A stretch of 32,653 nucleotides of DNA from CAZMGG01 sp964565715 (GTDB lineage: Bacteria; Planctomycetota; UBA1135; UBA2386): positions 1 through 32,653 of the forward strand of contig CAZMGG010000058.1 in NCBI GenBank assembly GCA_964565715.1, written 5' to 3'. Both the position numbers and the translations under genes were made by a program. The notes under the pieces were generated by a model. It saw nothing but the letters and a program-made list of their open reading frames with translations. It had not been told where the DNA came from and searched no databases. Below, one piece after another: positions 32,301-32,653 of this stretch. Within the stretch, counting starts at the first letter, position 1. Each line of letters begins with the position of its first letter.

Positions 32301-32637
32301 CGTCGGGGTTGCGCGGATCGACGGCGAGCGCGCCGATCGCGCAGACGTCCTGGTCGTCGAAGATCGGCGTGAAGGTCACGCCGCCGTCGGTGGACCGCCA
32401 GATGCCGCCGATCGCGGCGCCGACCAGCAGGAAGGTGGGGTCGCCGGGTCGGCCGACGACGTCGGCGACGCGGCCGCTCATCCCCGCGGGCCCGATGGCG
32501 CGGGCCTTCATGCCGTGGAGGAGGCTGGTGTCGAGGCGGGCGGGTGCGTCCTGGGCGGGCAGCGCAGGCGTGGCGACGACGAGCGTGAGCAGCAGGCCGG
32601 CCAGGGAGAAGGGCGTGGGGTGCGGGCAGGCGATCAT
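29386..32637 (-). CDS. Large secreted Asp-box beta-propeller (sortilin/Vps10-type) protein
   Basis: This 1083-residue secreted protein has a signal peptide (about 1-28, ...ALPA|QD). About eleven Asp-box motifs (STDGGVTF, TRDGGRTW, TRDGGSTW, TLDGGRTW, TQDHGRTW, SKDRGENW, TVDGGASW, TEDHGQTW, STDGGARW and weaker ones) fill residues 80-700, as in the BNR/sortilin propellers often annotated as glycosyl-hydrolase-like. GGLQDNGSWRGP near 410-425 is typical of the group. An Ala/Lys/Glu coiled-coil-like insert lies at about 799-824. A beta-rich module (TYQVTVRFQDTEQ) and a helical C-terminus follow. The gene starts at the ATG at 32637, 16 nt from the window edge, so the promoter is not visible. The substrate is unknown. 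Confidence 0.85.
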   Translation of the reverse strand: MIACPHPTPFSLAGLLLTLVVATPALPAQDAPARLDTSLLHGMKARAIGPAGMSGRVADVVGRPGDPTFLLVGAAIGGIWRSTDGGVTFTPIFDDQDVCAIGALAVDPRNPDVIWAGTGEGNPRNSASVGRGVYRTRDGGRTWQHLGLGRSERIHRILLDPRDPDVAWVAAMGPTWSDGDERGVYVTRDGGSTWTKSLAGANASTGCADLVMDPRDPDKLFAALWDHRRTPSFFRSGGPGSGLHRTLDGGRTWQQLGPLDGLPEGELGRIGLAIADSDPKVVYALVEAKKSVLLRSDDGGFRFRTQNASAGIAPRPFYYCDLRTDPRDSDRLYSLHTVIEVSDDAGKSFRTLAGWDAAHPDHHAMWIDPGEPQRMWIGNDGGVYQTQDHGRTWRFCPNLPLAQFYHVAVDLDEPYHVYGGLQDNGSWRGPGAVWENGGIRNHHWDEVCFGDGFATLPYPKDSMQGYAMSQGGSLVRWNLRTGEQKGIAPRDPEGTELRFHWNAAIAQDPFDSETIYYGSQFVHRSKDRGENWETISPDLTTDNKEWQKQDESGGLTLDVTAAENHCTLLTIAPSALDRNVIWAGSDDGRVHVTVDGGASWQSLEGRIPGLPANTWCPHIEPDKFDGKAAFAVFDGHRRGDWTPYVYRTEDHGQTWRSLVTPDVDGYCLVLEQDPVDPKLLFLGTEFGLWFSTDGGARWQKWTQGVPTCSVMALVVHPRDHDLVVATHGRALFVIDDVTPLRGLTVARQQEKLRVFPAREAIAFETKQTGASRFPGHSEFRGETPARGAAITLWVNADEVAHPDEKAEAARKAARKAAEKEKEKDATAASDDAPKDHVTVTVRDAQGQVVRTFRRKVQLGLNRIRWSLERDGSQGPSRELRQEDEDKLPPGGREVLPGTYQVTVRFQDTEQTTGVTVRSDPRRTMVRADLEAKDQLLAEAEALRSRFGEQTQRLARMQRDIRLIEERLALEPKVATGATDPHEALRTAVKAARKAVDDKVTEFWGPRDVQGMARGKSLMRDVMRQLRVSDSPDRPNDAERDGLVRGARLIDGVQQQLDALDQGVMAELRAALAAAALPLLPAGR

Positions 32638-32653
32638 GGGTGCGCGAATACGC

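Overview
The window is a very GC-rich, gene-dense bacterial chromosome segment. It most likely comes from a planctomycete (Planctomycetota), possibly the deep lineage that includes Saltatorellus/Poly30-like organisms. This rests on two secreted Asp-box beta-propeller proteins, secreted proteins with the Gly-rich C-terminal domain common in that group, many secreted TPR proteins, and an EF-hand/redoxin protein. It is an inference from protein style; no rRNA is present.

Layout. Positions 1-1549 (minus strand) hold the start of groL, then groES, a single-domain response regulator, and a small CxxC/acidic-tail protein. Positions 1744-15457 are almost entirely plus strand. They carry a membrane-anchored hypothetical, a YetA/PcRGLX-like secreted protein, a TPR protein, and a tightly coupled kynurenine block (kynU, kynB, a Rid-family protein, a small lipoprotein, a HAD hydrolase). 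Three tandem paralogous small membrane proteins follow, then a SprT-like metalloprotease, an XdhC-family factor, a secreted TPR-like protein, a PlsC acyltransferase, an ECF sigma factor and another secreted TPR protein. Positions 15500-19524 hold UDP-glucose dehydrogenase (minus), a lipoprotein and a TPR protein (plus), and a secreted protein (minus). A tRNA-Val(UAC) lies at 19741-19817, followed by a hybrid histidine kinase (minus).

The most notable locus is 21813-22700 (minus). A naive reading gives two ORFs separated by a stop, but they are in the same frame and the stop is a TGA at the active-site position of an iodothyronine-deiodinase-like thioredoxin fold (FGSYT-TGA-PPF). This is best explained as a selenocysteine codon, giving a secreted 295-residue selenoprotein with two EF-hands before the redox domain. 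A hairpin with GGUC near its apex lies 10-32 nt after the TGA, where a bacterial SECIS should be. The selenocysteine machinery itself is not in the window.

The right end holds an M20 metallopeptidase (plus), a lipoprotein Asp-box propeller (plus), an orphan VirD4/TraG-like coupling-type ATPase without relaxase or type IV secretion neighbours (minus), and a second large Asp-box propeller protein (minus). Several genes overlap by 4 nt (ATGA/GTGA), which indicates translational coupling. Several genes lacking a Shine-Dalgarno sequence have a TAnnnT hexamer 6-7 nt before the start codon, which suggests leaderless transcripts.
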